Under the pieces are notes generated by a model. That model worked only from the letters and a program-made list of their open reading frames with translations, was not told the DNA's origin and made no database searches. A stretch of 64,000 bases of DNA from an uncultured Lachnospiraceae bacterium (GTDB taxonomy: Bacteria; Bacillota; Clostridia; Lachnospirales; Lachnospiraceae), in assembly GCA_949840915.1 (NCBI GenBank), contig CATKXY010000004.1:97979-161978 (forward strand). The letters run 5' to 3'. A program made the translations under genes and the position numbers. Positions 9,318-18,740 of this stretch are shown here, piece by piece. How positions within the stretch are numbered: position 1 is the stretch's first letter; every line of letters starts with the position of its first letter.

Positions 9318-9610
9318 TTAAACAATGTTATTGCTGCTCAGCCAAATCCGGGCAGAAGGTATCGGGATGGAGTTTGCGCCTGGGTACGGTTGAGTGTTTT
9401 CTAACAGTGCGGATATAAAATCCTGCAATCTACGGGCCGGCACTAAGATGCATCCATGCATCGTAGTGCCTGAAATGCGCATCCGTGCGCATTTCTCCCT
9501 GGTCTCTAAACCGCACTATAAGAAAACACGCCAACCTTTACCAATGCCGCAAACTCCATCCCGATACCTCTTGCCCTGACACCGGACGATTCAGCAATAA
9601 AGATGTTTAA
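9318..9610 (+). repeat. Palindromic element 1 (long inverted-repeat element, core in + orientation)
   Basis: A stretch of about 290 bp that folds on itself. The outer arms pair over a long distance: TTAAACA..TTATTGCTG at 9318-9336 with 9592-9610, and GGGCAGAAGGTATCGGGATG (9350-9369) with its near-perfect complement at 9557-9576. Inside is a 132-bp core (9396-9527) bounded by GTTTTCTAACAGTGCGG and CCGCACTATAAGAAAAC. The core holds two strong hairpins: GGCACTA..TAGTGCC at 9439-9470 and GAAATGCGCA..TGCGCATTTC at 9472-9495. The core recurs in reverse at 9738-9869. No credible gene lies inside. It could be a MITE-like element or a structured RNA; I do not recognise a named family. Confidence 0.85.
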
Positions 9611-9674
9611 CATATGCTTTGAGTCTGAATGCTGCACCGCATAGATCCTTTTGAGTTTCCGGCAATGTGGAGCT

Positions 9675-9930
9675 ATTCAACGGATGTTGACAGCGGGAGA
9701 CAGGGCGGATGCTGCAGACATTGGCAGAGCTTGGTACGTTTTCTTATCGTGCGGTTCGGAGAGCAGGGAGAAATGCGCAAGGATGCGCATTTCAGGCACT
9801 ACGATGCATGGATGCATCTTAGTGCCGGCCCGTAGATTGCAGGATTCTATATCCGCACTGTTAGAAAACACCCAAGCTCCGGCGCAGACTGCAGAATCCG
9901 CCCTGTCTCCCGCTGTCTGCGCCGGTTGAA
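9675..9930 (-). repeat. Palindromic element 2 (same core, inverted, with different arms)
   Basis: The second copy has its core at 9738-9869 on the reverse strand, 132 bp long and differing from element 1 at about six positions (roughly 95% identity). Its outer arms are unrelated in sequence to those of element 1 but again complement each other: GACAGCGGGAGACAGGGCGGA (9689-9709) pairs exactly with 9897-9917. Weaker pairing reaches TTCAACGG (9675) and CCGGTTGAA (9922-9930). It ends 3 bp from the luxC stop codon, so it lies in the 3' tail of the trp-lux transcript and may act as its terminator. Confidence 0.85.
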
Positions 9931-9933
9931 CCG

Positions 9934-11136
9934 CTACTCGTTCTGCTCTATGTCTACCACGCGCACATATCTGCGCAGAGCGTATTCGCCGTCATGGGCC
10001 TCACCTATGAAGGTGTCCGACATGCTCCCCGCCCGCATGATGCGCGTCAGGCCGCAGGCTGCCAGTATATCCGTGAGTCCGGCCCGCCTTTCCCCAGAGC
10101 AGATCAGTCCGGCAGTCTGCAGCATCCCTTTGTGCCTGCGAAGCTGTTCCATCAAGCGGCCCCGGGGCAGCCGCTTGACCAGGCAGTTCCCAAACAGATA
10201 AGAGCACTCTAATGCGCTGTCTTTCATAGCCGTAAGAGAGCAGCCGCGGCCGTACCACACCCGACGTCCTGTTTTGGAAGATTTTGCATCAAATATTTTG
10301 TCAAGCTCGTCGCTGTAGCGGCGCAGGGAGAGTTCTGCTCTTGTTCCCACCGTATCCTGCCCGGTTTGCGCATATTTGTCCGCAGCTCTCTGCAGATATG
10401 GCAGAAATTCCCGGCAAAAAGCGTAGAGATCATCCATATCCTCCGTGTCGATATAAATGACCTGGCAGGAGCTGCAGAGCAATTGCTTCGTTTTGACAAT
10501 ATGCTCCGCCAGCGCCTCCAACTCCCGCTCCTTGTCCTCATAGCCTGACAGATAGGCAAAACCAAGCTTATGCCCCCACTCGATAAGCTTTGCTCCGGGA
10601 GCTGCAAGGCGGCGTACCGCCCGCACTGCCTCATCGCCGCCCCACACCACAATGCCGTCGCTCATATCCGCCATTCGCCGCATGGCCTCCACATCCTCCG
10701 AGGGAGTATCAAATACATACAGATAGGGCGAAAGGCCCGGCTCTATCTTAAGCAGCTCCAGAAGGATTTCCACGGAGAGGCCCCTATCCGCCTGAGGAAG
10801 CTTCAAAATATTGACATTCCCCGTAAGCAGGCCCTCCAGAACACTGTATACGGGCAGACCGTCCATATTGCCCGCCGCAATGTGAAACAGGGTGCCCAGA
10901 GGCATGATCCGTGTCCGGATCCTTCCCTGAAACCCGCTTTGCTCCAAGGCTTTGCCGCCGAGCTCCGACTGTAATCTATACTCCAGATGCTCCCTCTTTA
11001 AAAGCGCTGCGGCCTGTTCAATCTGCTCTCGCAGGTTCTCAGAGCCCAATAGTCCCGAGTCCGCCAGTTCACCGATCCGCTTGTCAAATCCTCCCGCAAG
11101 AATTTTGTCCCGAAGCACTGCCGCCGCAGCGATCAC
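9934..11136 (-). CDS. LuxC-family acyl-CoA/acyl-protein reductase
   Basis: Reduces an activated fatty acyl group (acyl-CoA or acyl enzyme) to an aldehyde with NADPH, in the aldehyde dehydrogenase fold. In 400 residues it shows the nucleotide-binding region HIAAGNMDGLPVYSVLEGL (about 85-103) and the catalytic cysteine in LLCSSCQVIYID (C221). The family usually has C-S-x-P-Q here; this one has cysteine in place of proline. It starts with GTG at 11136 overlapping the luxE stop (GTGA), so the two are coupled. It is the last gene of the trp run. No luciferase (luxAB) is present, so the product is presumably used for something other than light. Confidence 0.82.
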   Translation of the reverse strand: MIAAAAVLRDKILAGGFDKRIGELADSGLLGSENLREQIEQAAALLKREHLEYRLQSELGGKALEQSGFQGRIRTRIMPLGTLFHIAAGNMDGLPVYSVLEGLLTGNVNILKLPQADRGLSVEILLELLKIEPGLSPYLYVFDTPSEDVEAMRRMADMSDGIVVWGGDEAVRAVRRLAAPGAKLIEWGHKLGFAYLSGYEDKERELEALAEHIVKTKQLLCSSCQVIYIDTEDMDDLYAFCREFLPYLQRAADKYAQTGQDTVGTRAELSLRRYSDELDKIFDAKSSKTGRRVWYGRGCSLTAMKDSALECSYLFGNCLVKRLPRGRLMEQLRRHKGMLQTAGLICSGERRAGLTDILAACGLTRIMRAGSMSDTFIGEAHDGEYALRRYVRVVDIEQNE

Positions 11137-12323
11137 TGTCTCCGGCAGAAGTCTCTTCCCCGCTCTGGTCCTGTTGAGCCCGTTAGCAGCTCCGCCGCAC
11201 CCGCCGCGCAGGTCTTAATATCCTTTAATCCCACTCTACCGATCACCTCCAGATAAGGCGCAGTCAATCCGCAGCCGCACTCGCTTCCCGGATGCAGTAC
11301 ACCCAGATCGTCCGTCATCACACTGAGAACGGGCGTCGCTTTCACCATGGGCGTCAGGAGATTTACCAGCCCGGTCCGGCCCATGGGAAGCGGCTCCAGC
11401 GTATCTACATCTCTGATCAGTACGCGGCTGTATACCGGAACATGGAAATGATGTCTCTCACAGTCACAATAGAGAATCGGATGTTCCACCGCTCCGAAAA
11501 ACTCAATGATATTCTCCTCATCCACGTCCAATACCTTCTTTGCCAGCCGGTATAGTTCTTCCTTTTCCACCTGCTCTTTGTAAAACTGTTTCCAGCCGCC
11601 GCCAAGCATGATTTTGGAACCTTCCTTTAATTTAAGAGCAATGCCTCGTTCCTCCATCTGTCTGAGCAGGAAATAGGTATAGGACGGAAATCCCATAAAG
11701 CGTACCGGAAATGCAGCCCCAAAAGCATGGCCCGAAGAGTTCCTGCCTTGGGAGAATCTTTTGAGCGCACGGATGATTCCTTCCAGATCAGGTTCGTATC
11801 CGTGCCCGCTCTCATTGTATTTTAATGCGTAGGTGCGGCTGAGTGCAGGAGAAAACAGGGTAGCTCCAAACGCCGTCTTGGTCACGGCCGTCTGATTGCC
11901 TCTGTGCGGTTTGTAGCCCATCACAATATAATGAGCGGGCCGCAGAGAAAACACGCCCCTCCAGCTTCCGATTTTAAGTACCATCTTCAGCCCGCACCAC
12001 AGATCGCCAAATGCAAACCCGATTCTGCTGACTCGCCCGCTGGTCCCCGAGGAGGTTGCCTGCAGAATCATCCTTCTCTCAGGAACGGAAAACAGTCTGC
12101 GCCGTTTAAAATTCACTGTGGGAATAAAGGGAAGTCTTCCAAGCTCCTCCGTCGTCTTAAGACTCCCCGGATGAAACCGGAAATGCCTGCACAGTCTGCG
12201 ATAGGGCAGACAATTTTTATATTGGAAGCGGCAGTTCTCCCTCATTGCCTGCACAAAGCACTCCTCCGTTCCCTCAATGTCAAAGGGATCCTTGGCAGAA
12301 AACAGTTTTTTTCGTTTTTCCAT
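11133..12323 (-). CDS. LuxE-family acyl-protein synthetase
   Basis: Adenylate-forming enzyme that activates a fatty acid and passes it, through a cysteine, to the LuxC reductase. Visible family features are the glycine/serine-rich ATP-binding motif ATSSGTSG, the ENIIEFFGAVEHP region and the hinge-like GCGLTAPYLEVIGR near the C-terminus. The start is taken at the ATG at 12323 (MEKRKK), with GGAGAG upstream; the open frame extends to 12344. The 5' end lies inside trpA (about 44 bp overlap), so it is translated from the same mRNA. The native acyl substrate is unknown. Confidence 0.82.
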   Translation of the reverse strand: MEKRKKLFSAKDPFDIEGTEECFVQAMRENCRFQYKNCLPYRRLCRHFRFHPGSLKTTEELGRLPFIPTVNFKRRRLFSVPERRMILQATSSGTSGRVSRIGFAFGDLWCGLKMVLKIGSWRGVFSLRPAHYIVMGYKPHRGNQTAVTKTAFGATLFSPALSRTYALKYNESGHGYEPDLEGIIRALKRFSQGRNSSGHAFGAAFPVRFMGFPSYTYFLLRQMEERGIALKLKEGSKIMLGGGWKQFYKEQVEKEELYRLAKKVLDVDEENIIEFFGAVEHPILYCDCERHHFHVPVYSRVLIRDVDTLEPLPMGRTGLVNLLTPMVKATPVLSVMTDDLGVLHPGSECGCGLTAPYLEVIGRVGLKDIKTCAAGAAELLTGSTGPERGRDFCRRQ

Positions 12324-13143
12324 AGGAAAGACTCTCCACAGCATTCTTCATACTCCTGACATATTCATAAATCTGCTGCCCCGCCTGTGCGCCGGACGCA
12401 GCAATGATTTTGACAATGGCGCTTCCTACGATGGCGCCGTCCGAAATGGCAGCCATTCTTTTTGCCTGTTCCGGTGTGCTGATACCGAAACCGATGGCAC
12501 AGGGTGTGCCCGTCACCTGGCGGATGCTCCTCACAATGGCCTCCAGATCCGTGTTGATCTCATTTCTCACTCCTGTGACGCCCATGGAGCTCACCACATA
12601 GATGAATCCGTGCGCTTCCTTTGCAATGGACTGAATCCTCTCCTGCGAGGTGGGGGCGATCATGGAAATCACATGCACATTGCGGGCCGCCGCAGGCACT
12701 TGAACCTCCTCCCGCTCCTCATAGGGCAGATCGGGAATGATCACCGCGCCTACACCCAATTCTTCACATTTTGAAAAGAACCGTTCATACCCATAATGAA
12801 AGATCGGATTTAAGTATGTCATAAACGCCAGTGGAATCTCCGATCTCTCCCGCACCCTCCGTACAATGTCAAAGACACCGTCCGTGGTCATGCCGCCCTG
12901 CAGCGCACGGATATTGGCGTCCTGGATCACCGTGCCCTCCGCCGTCGGATCAGAGAAGGGAATGCCGATCTCGACCAAATCCGCTCCCGCCCGCTCCATC
13001 TCCAGAATAAACTCTACGGTGCTGTCCGCACCGGGATCTCCCGCCGTCAAAAATCCGATAAACGCCTTGTGACCGGATGCGGAAAACATCCGATCCACTG
13101 TGTTCTCTACACCTTTTTTCTGAATTATAGCTCTGTCAGTCAT
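12280..13143 (-). CDS. trpA: Tryptophan synthase alpha subunit
   Basis: Cleaves indole-3-glycerol phosphate to indole and glyceraldehyde 3-phosphate and passes indole to TrpB. The motifs [11 protein letters not shown] and [15 protein letters not shown] carry the catalytic Glu and Asp; the phosphate loop GFGISTPEQ is also present. At 287 residues it is slightly longer than usual, with extra residues at both ends (C-terminal [12 protein letters not shown]). It overlaps the trpB stop by 8 bp and runs into luxE. Confidence 0.96.
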   Translation of the reverse strand: MTDRAIIQKKGVENTVDRMFSASGHKAFIGFLTAGDPGADSTVEFILEMERAGADLVEIGIPFSDPTAEGTVIQDANIRALQGGMTTDGVFDIVRRVRERSEIPLAFMTYLNPIFHYGYERFFSKCEELGVGAVIIPDLPYEEREEVQVPAAARNVHVISMIAPTSQERIQSIAKEAHGFIYVVSSMGVTGVRNEINTDLEAIVRSIRQVTGTPCAIGFGISTPEQAKRMAAISDGAIVGSAIVKIIAASGAQAGQQIYEYVRSMKNAVESLSYGKTKKTVFCQGSL

Positions 13144-14320
13144 GAATGTCTACCCCCCTGTATCTGGCGATGGCCGCCACGTCCTTGTCTCCCCGTCCCG
13201 ACACACAGATGATGATGCTCTGGTCGGGACTGTAATTTTTTGCGGTCTTTATCACATGAGCCACCGCATGGGCGCTCTCGATGGCGCAGATGATGCCCTC
13301 CGTGCGCGCCAGATACTCGAATGCCTCCACCGCCTCATCGTCGGTGACAGGCACATACTGCGCCCTGCCGGTGTCATGAAGATTGGCATGCTCCGGTCCG
13401 ATGCCGGGATAATCCAGCCCTGCGGATATGGAATAGACCGGTGCGATCTGGCCGTTCTGATCCTGGCAGAAATAGGATTTCATACCATGGAACACTCCCA
13501 ATGTCCCCGTGGCGATGGTTGCCGCCGTAAACGCTGTGTCCACACCTTTGCCTGCGGCCTCGCAGCCTATGAGCTCCACACCTTCGTCCGGGATAAAATG
13601 ATAGAACGCACCCATGGCATTGCTGCCGCCTCCCACACAGGCCACCACCGCCGCAGGAAGCTTTCCTTCCGCCTCCAGTATCTGCGCTTTTGCCTCACTG
13701 CCGATAACGCTCTGAAAATCCCGCACGATCATGGGAAACGGATGAGGACCCATGACCGAACCCAGACAATAATGCGTGTCGTCCACACGATTGCTCCACT
13801 CTCTCATCGTCTCGTTCACCGCATCCTTCAGCGTCTGCGTTCCGCTCAGTACGGGATGGACCTTTGCGCCCAGAAGCTCCATGCGGTATACATTCAGCGC
13901 CTGTCTGTCCGTGTCTTCTTTGCCCATAAAGATCTCGCATTCCATGCCCAGAAGCGCAGCAGCCGTGGCCGTGGCCACCCCGTGCTGTCCCGCCCCGGTC
14001 TCTGCGATCAGTCTGGTCTTGCCCATCTTTTTGGCCAGAAGCGCCTGCCCCAGCACATTGTTGATCTTGTGGGAGCCGGTGTGGTTCAAATCCTCACGCT
14101 TCAGATAGATTCTGGCCCCTCCCAGATCCTTTGTCATCTTCTCCGCGTAATAAAGCAGTGAAGGCCTGCCCGCATATTCATTCAAAAGCCTGTTGAGCTC
14201 TGCCGTAAAACCGGGATCTTTTCTGTACTGCTCGTAGGCTTCCTCCAGACGCAGCAGCTCATTCATCAAAGTCTCCGATATATACTGCCCGCCGTGTATT
14301 CCGTAACGTCCTTTGCTCAT
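13136..14320 (-). CDS. trpB: Tryptophan synthase beta subunit
   Basis: PLP enzyme condensing indole with serine to tryptophan. It has [13 protein letters not shown] at the N-terminus, the PLP lysine in [21 protein letters not shown], and the phosphate-binding GGGSNAMG. This is the standard TrpB1 form. The frame opens at 14329, overlapping the trpC stop as ATGA. The ATG at 14320 (MSKGRYG) has better spacing from AAAGGA and is used here. Both starts imply coupling to trpC. No trpF lies between trpC and trpB. Confidence 0.97.
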   Translation of the reverse strand: MSKGRYGIHGGQYISETLMNELLRLEEAYEQYRKDPGFTAELNRLLNEYAGRPSLLYYAEKMTKDLGGARIYLKREDLNHTGSHKINNVLGQALLAKKMGKTRLIAETGAGQHGVATATAAALLGMECEIFMGKEDTDRQALNVYRMELLGAKVHPVLSGTQTLKDAVNETMREWSNRVDDTHYCLGSVMGPHPFPMIVRDFQSVIGSEAKAQILEAEGKLPAAVVACVGGGSNAMGAFYHFIPDEGVELIGCEAAGKGVDTAFTAATIATGTLGVFHGMKSYFCQDQNGQIAPVYSISAGLDYPGIGPEHANLHDTGRAQYVPVTDDEAVEAFEYLARTEGIICAIESAHAVAHVIKTAKNYSPDQSIIICVSGRGDKDVAAIARYRGVDIHD

Positions 14321-14325
14321 CTGTC

Positions 14326-15147
14326 TCATCCTTTCTGATTCTGTTTCATATTTGTTTCCCGGCCTCTGAGCTCCCGAAGCATCCCCGCTTTGTCACTGCT
14401 TCGCATAAAGGTCTCTCCGATCAACGCTCCGTCAATTCTGTGCCGCTCCAGTCTCTCGATATCCGATCTGGTCCTCATACCGCTCTCGGACACAAACAGG
14501 ATCCCGGGCGGCGCCAGAGCGCGAAGCCTCACGGAATTGTCGATATCCACGGTAAAGTTTCTCAAATCGCGGTTATTGACCCCCAGGATCTCTGCGCCGC
14601 TTCGCAGAGCCATCTCCACTTCCCTCTCGTCATGGGCCTCCACCAGGGCGGACAGTCCCAGCTCTTCCGCGATCGCTCTGTACTCGGAAAGCTGTGCGGG
14701 GGACAGGATGGCGCAGATCAAGAGCACCGCGTCCGCACCCAGCTCCTTCGCCTGATAAATCATGTATTCATCCACCGTAAAATCCTTGCGCAGAAGGGGC
14801 AGTCCCACCCTCCCGCGAATCTGCGCCAGACAGGTATCGCTGCCTTGGAAATAATAGGGCTCCGTCAGCACGGAAACCGCATCGGCTCCCGCCCGCTCGT
14901 ACTCCCCGGCAATCTCCAGATAGGGAAAATGCTCCGCGATGATCCCTTTTGAGGGCGAGGCTTTCTTGATCTCGCAGATAAAGCTGATCCCCTCTTTTGA
15001 CAGCGCTTCCTGAAACGGAAAGGGCTGTTCTGCATTCCTGTGTCTCGGCAGCTCCCTGATCCGGGCTTTCAGCTCCGTAAGGGGCATCCGCCTCTTCTCA
15101 GCCTCCATGCGCTGAATCGTTTTTCCTGCAATCTCCTCTAAAATCAT
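14326..15147 (-). CDS. trpC: Indole-3-glycerol phosphate synthase
   Basis: Ring closure and decarboxylation of CdRP to indole-3-glycerol phosphate. The 273-residue single-domain TIM barrel shows [47 protein letters not shown] and VSESGM. The protein contains IGPS only; there is no fused PRAI (TrpF) domain. It lies 46 bp after trpGD and overlaps trpB. Confidence 0.97.
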   Translation of the reverse strand: MILEEIAGKTIQRMEAEKRRMPLTELKARIRELPRHRNAEQPFPFQEALSKEGISFICEIKKASPSKGIIAEHFPYLEIAGEYERAGADAVSVLTEPYYFQGSDTCLAQIRGRVGLPLLRKDFTVDEYMIYQAKELGADAVLLICAILSPAQLSEYRAIAEELGLSALVEAHDEREVEMALRSGAEILGVNNRDLRNFTVDIDNSVRLRALAPPGILFVSESGMRTRSDIERLERHRIDGALIGETFMRSSDKAGMLRELRGRETNMKQNQKG

Positions 15148-15193
15148 ATACGCTCCTCATATATTCTCATAGGTTTCGTCTGTTCGGACGGTT

Positions 15194-16801
15194 TTACTGA
15201 TTGGTCAATATTATGAATTTCTCTAACTGTGCCATAGCTTTTCCGCTGTCAACAGTCTCCGCTGCCAGTTTCACACCCTCTGCGAGACTCGCGCTTTTGC
15301 CTGCCACATAGAGAGCGGCGCCTGCGTTCAACAGTACCGTATCTCTCTTCGGACCCTGCTTGCCGCTAAGGATCTCCCTTGTGATATATGCATTTTCCTC
15401 AGGGGTTCCTCCCCTCAGATCCTCCATGGTGCAGCGTGAAAAGCCCAGCTCCTCCGGGATGACGTCATATCTCTTAAGACTGCCGCTCTCCAGCTCGCAG
15501 ACGCTTGTCACTCCCGCAGTGGAAATTTCATCCAGCTTCTCCTGTCCGTACACCACCATTCCCTTCTTGATGCCAAGCCTGCCAAGCACCTGCGCCATAG
15601 GCTCTAACAGCGCCTCCTCATAAACCCCCAGCACGATATAGGAAGGGCAGGCGGGATTCGTAAGCGGACCCAGAATATTGAACACCGTGCGGATTCCCAG
15701 CTCCCTGCGGATGGGTCCCACATGTCTCATGGCCGTGTGATACTTCTGGGCAAACAGGAAACAGAGGCCGATATTCTCTACGATCTCCCTGCTCTTACCC
15801 GGCTCTATATTGATATTCACCCCCAACGCCTCCAGACAGTCTGCCGCGCCCGATCTGGAGCTGGCCGCGCGATTGCCGTGCTTTGCCACCGGCACGCCCG
15901 CAGCGGAGACGATCATGGCTGCAGTGGTGGAGATATTGAAGGAATTGGAACCGTCTCCGCCCGTTCCCACGATCTCGAGCGTCTCCACATCAGCGTTTAA
16001 TTTCAGCGCATGGGCCCGCATCTCCTCCGCGGAGCCCGTAATCTCTTCTATGGTTTCCCCTTTCATGGAAAGTGCGGTGAGATAAGCGCTTCTCTGCACC
16101 ACCGAAGCCTGACCTCTCATGATCTCGTCCATGACCGTTCTCGCCGTCTCATAGCCGATATCCTCCTTGCGGGTCAGCCGGACAATAGCACTCTGAATCA
16201 TCTGTCTGTTTCCCGTCCGTTCTTCCGGTTTCTGCCGTCCCAGCAGAAAATTCTCCATGATCCGTCTGCCGTCCGGCGTCAGCACGGACTCCGGGTGAAA
16301 CTGTACGCCATAAACGGGGTATTCGGTGTGTTCCACCGCCATGATCTCCCCGTCCTCCGCCCTGGCTGTGATTCTCAGACAGGCAGGCATCGTGTCAGGA
16401 TCTGCCGCAAGAGAGTGATATCTGGCCGTCATAAGCTCGCGCTGCATGCCGCGGAACAAGACGCTGCCATTGTCCAGAAGCGTCACAGACTGTTTGCCAT
16501 GCATCAGTTGTTTTGCATAAATAATCCGGGCCCCGAAAACCTCACAGACCGCCTGATGCCCCAGACAGATGCCTAGCACAGGAATCCTTCCCCCGAAATA
16601 TCTCAGAATCTCCTCGCAAATACCCGCATCCGCCGGTCTTCCCGGACCGGGTGAGAGAATGATGTGACTGGGGCTCAACGCCTCAATCTCCGCCACAGTC
16701 AGCTCATCATTTCTGACCACTCTCACATCCGGAATGACAGAAGCCGCCAACTGATACACATTATAAGAAAAGCTGTCATAATTATCGATTAAAAGTACCA
16801 T
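15194..16801 (-). CDS. trpGD: Fused anthranilate synthase glutaminase (TrpG) and anthranilate phosphoribosyltransferase (TrpD)
   Basis: The 535-residue fusion has two parts. Residues 1-190 are a class I glutamine amidotransferase with SPGPGRPADAG, the nucleophile in GICLGHQA and the catalytic His/Glu in YGVQFHPESVLT. From about residue 200 it is TrpD, with GTGGDGSNSFNIST, KHGNRAASSRSGAAD and GPLTNPA. TrpG supplies ammonia to TrpE; TrpD adds the phosphoribosyl group to anthranilate. The fusion is common in enterobacteria and some clostridia. It starts 18 bp after trpE. Confidence 0.96.
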   Translation of the reverse strand: MVLLIDNYDSFSYNVYQLAASVIPDVRVVRNDELTVAEIEALSPSHIILSPGPGRPADAGICEEILRYFGGRIPVLGICLGHQAVCEVFGARIIYAKQLMHGKQSVTLLDNGSVLFRGMQRELMTARYHSLAADPDTMPACLRITARAEDGEIMAVEHTEYPVYGVQFHPESVLTPDGRRIMENFLLGRQKPEERTGNRQMIQSAIVRLTRKEDIGYETARTVMDEIMRGQASVVQRSAYLTALSMKGETIEEITGSAEEMRAHALKLNADVETLEIVGTGGDGSNSFNISTTAAMIVSAAGVPVAKHGNRAASSRSGAADCLEALGVNINIEPGKSREIVENIGLCFLFAQKYHTAMRHVGPIRRELGIRTVFNILGPLTNPACPSYIVLGVYEEALLEPMAQVLGRLGIKKGMVVYGQEKLDEISTAGVTSVCELESGSLKRYDVIPEELGFSRCTMEDLRGGTPEENAYITREILSGKQGPKRDTVLLNAGAALYVAGKSASLAEGVKLAAETVDSGKAMAQLEKFIILTNQ

Positions 16802-16819
16802 AATTTTCTCCCTTCCGCA

Positions 16820-18292
16820 TTATAAGAATTCCTCCGCCCGTTCGATGGCTCTTCTCACCGCCGCAGCCTTCTGAATACATTCTCTGTATTCCGCCTCAGG
16901 CACGCTGTCAGCCACGATACCCGCCCCGGAGCGGATAAACACCTTACCGTTCCTGGAATAAGCAAGTCTGATGGCGATGCATACATCAAGATTCCCGGTA
17001 AAGGATAGATATCCCACAGCGCCTCCGTAGATCCCTCTCCTGCTGTTTTCCAGCTCATTTATGATCTCGCAGGCCCGAAGCTTGGGAGCGCCCGAGAGCG
17101 TCCCTGCCGGCAGGACGGCATCCACCGCGTCCAGCGCATCCTTATCTGACCCGAGCCGTCCGCTCACAGCGGAACCGATATGCATCACATGAGAATAACG
17201 CTCCACGGACATATACTTCTCCACGATCACCGTCCCGACCTCACTGATCCTGCCGATATCATTTCTTCCCAGATCCACCAGCATATTGTGCTCCGCCAGC
17301 TCTTTCTCATCCGAGAGAAGCTCCCGTTCCAGCTCTGCGTCCTCCTCGGGGGACTGTCCTCTGGGTCTGGTTCCTGCCAGCGGGAAAGTGTGAAGCTGCC
17401 CCTCCTCCAGCTTTACCAGCGTCTCGGGACTTGCCCCGGCCAGCTCTCCGTCCGTGCCCGAGAAATAAAACATATAAGGCGAAGGGTTCTCTGTGCGCAG
17501 CACTCGGTAGGCATCCAAAAGACTTCCCTCCATCTCTGCCTCCAGTCTGTTGGACAACACCACCTGAAAGAGATCCCCCTCCCTGATATATTGCTTGCCA
17601 CGCTCCACCATCCGGCAATAGGCCGCCTCGTCAAACAACGGTTTAAAATCACTTCTGATCCGCAGCGGCACATGTGGCGCTTTCTCTCCCTTTTGCAAAA
17701 GCTGCTCCATACCCGCCAGCTCCGCTGCCGCCCTGTTGTAATTCGTCTCCAGTTCATCCGTTCGGACATTTATAATCAAAATAATCTTCTGCCTGTAGTT
17801 GTCGAAAGCAATCACCTTTTGGAACAGCATCAGATTCACATCGGCAAAGCCCTCCTCATCCTCCGCGTCCAATTTCAGAGAAGGCTCGCTGTATTTGATA
17901 TAATCATAGGAAAAATATCCCACCAGACCTCCGGTAAAAGAAGGCAGCCCCGCAATTACAGGACTCTTGTTTTCCGAGAGCACATCCCTGATCAGCTTTC
18001 TCACATCCTCACCGGTGGTCCTGGACGCCATGGGCGACTTTACGGTGCTGACGCCGTCGCGGCAGGTGATCTCCAGCACAGGATCATATCCCAGAAAGGA
18101 ATAGCGTCCCCATCGCTTATCGGCCTCCGCGCTTTCCAGCAGATACACATGTCCGCTGACCTTCTTCAAAACCTGCAGCGTCTCGATAGCCGTGGTATGA
18201 TCCGCGTAGAGCTCGCAGCTTATAGGAATCACACCATATGCTCCCTCGGCGGCCAGCGCTTTACATTCCTCCAGACCCGGCATCACTCTCAT
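16820..18292 (-). CDS. trpE: Anthranilate synthase component I
   Basis: Converts chorismate plus ammonia to anthranilate, the committed step to tryptophan. In 490 residues it carries the tryptophan feedback motif [16 protein letters not shown] near residue 52 and the chorismate-binding [22 protein letters not shown] and GGAVGYLSF regions. It is the first gene of the operon, about 70 bp downstream of the T-box terminator. It is thus controlled at transcription by tRNA-Trp charging and at the enzyme by tryptophan. Confidence 0.96.
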   Translation of the reverse strand: MRVMPGLEECKALAAEGAYGVIPISCELYADHTTAIETLQVLKKVSGHVYLLESAEADKRWGRYSFLGYDPVLEITCRDGVSTVKSPMASRTTGEDVRKLIRDVLSENKSPVIAGLPSFTGGLVGYFSYDYIKYSEPSLKLDAEDEEGFADVNLMLFQKVIAFDNYRQKIILIINVRTDELETNYNRAAAELAGMEQLLQKGEKAPHVPLRIRSDFKPLFDEAAYCRMVERGKQYIREGDLFQVVLSNRLEAEMEGSLLDAYRVLRTENPSPYMFYFSGTDGELAGASPETLVKLEEGQLHTFPLAGTRPRGQSPEEDAELERELLSDEKELAEHNMLVDLGRNDIGRISEVGTVIVEKYMSVERYSHVMHIGSAVSGRLGSDKDALDAVDAVLPAGTLSGAPKLRACEIINELENSRRGIYGGAVGYLSFTGNLDVCIAIRLAYSRNGKVFIRSGAGIVADSVPEAEYRECIQKAAAVRRAIERAEEFL

Positions 18293-18360
18293 ACTCTTCT
18301 TCCTCCTTTTCCGAAAATATTTTTACATCCCGGCAGAATACTCCGGTTTTCAGGACAAAT

Positions 18361-18660
18361 AAAAAACGCCCCTGACAGATCGATCTGACGATCTGTCAAG
18401 GACGGGTTATACCAATACCTAATATCTGCCCGCGGTGCCACCTTGCTTTACGATTTCTCGTACTCTCACCGGATACCAACATATCCTTGACCTCTCACGC
18501 GGGTCCGACGTCGCAGGATACTCGGAATCATCTGCTCTGTGCCTGAATTCAATCCCGGCCCGTCCGCATCCGACTCTTTTCATTGCGCCCTCCGTGGTCC
18601 ATTTAACAGTCTGCATCTCTGACCTTTCTCAGCCTCCGGTCTCTCTGTAAGCGCATGAAA
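18361..18660 (-). promoter_or_regulatory. Tryptophan T-box leader of the trp operon
   Basis: On the reverse strand the leader has the T-box sequence AAGGTGGCACCGCGGG (around 18429-18444) and, upstream, a Stem I region with AGAGA. A UGG specifier followed by A is at plus 18599-18601. The terminator is a long stem at about 18366-18406 with a T-run (plus 18361-18366). The UGGC in the T-box matches the G discriminator base of tRNA-Trp. Uncharged tRNA-Trp would stabilise the antiterminator and allow trp transcription. Confidence 0.93.
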
Positions 18661-18708
18661 TGTTTTTATCTCCACATCTATGGTTTATCCGCATATTTAT
18701 TTTTCTAT

Positions 18709-18737
18709 ATCCTAACTCTCCCTTCCGAGAATGTCAA
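18709..18737 (-). promoter_or_regulatory. Predicted promoter of the trp operon
   Basis: Reverse strand TTGACA (18732-18737), 17-bp spacer, TAGGAT (18709-18714). It lies within 35 bp of the stop of the preceding exported-protein gene and directly before the T-box leader. Confidence 0.65.
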
Positions 18738-18740
18738 GCA

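Noticed and set aside
9394..9929. Short ORFs of 60-90 codons inside the palindromic elements on both strands
   Set aside because: They arise from the inverted repeat itself, mirror each other, and have no ribosome-binding sites or recognisable protein features.
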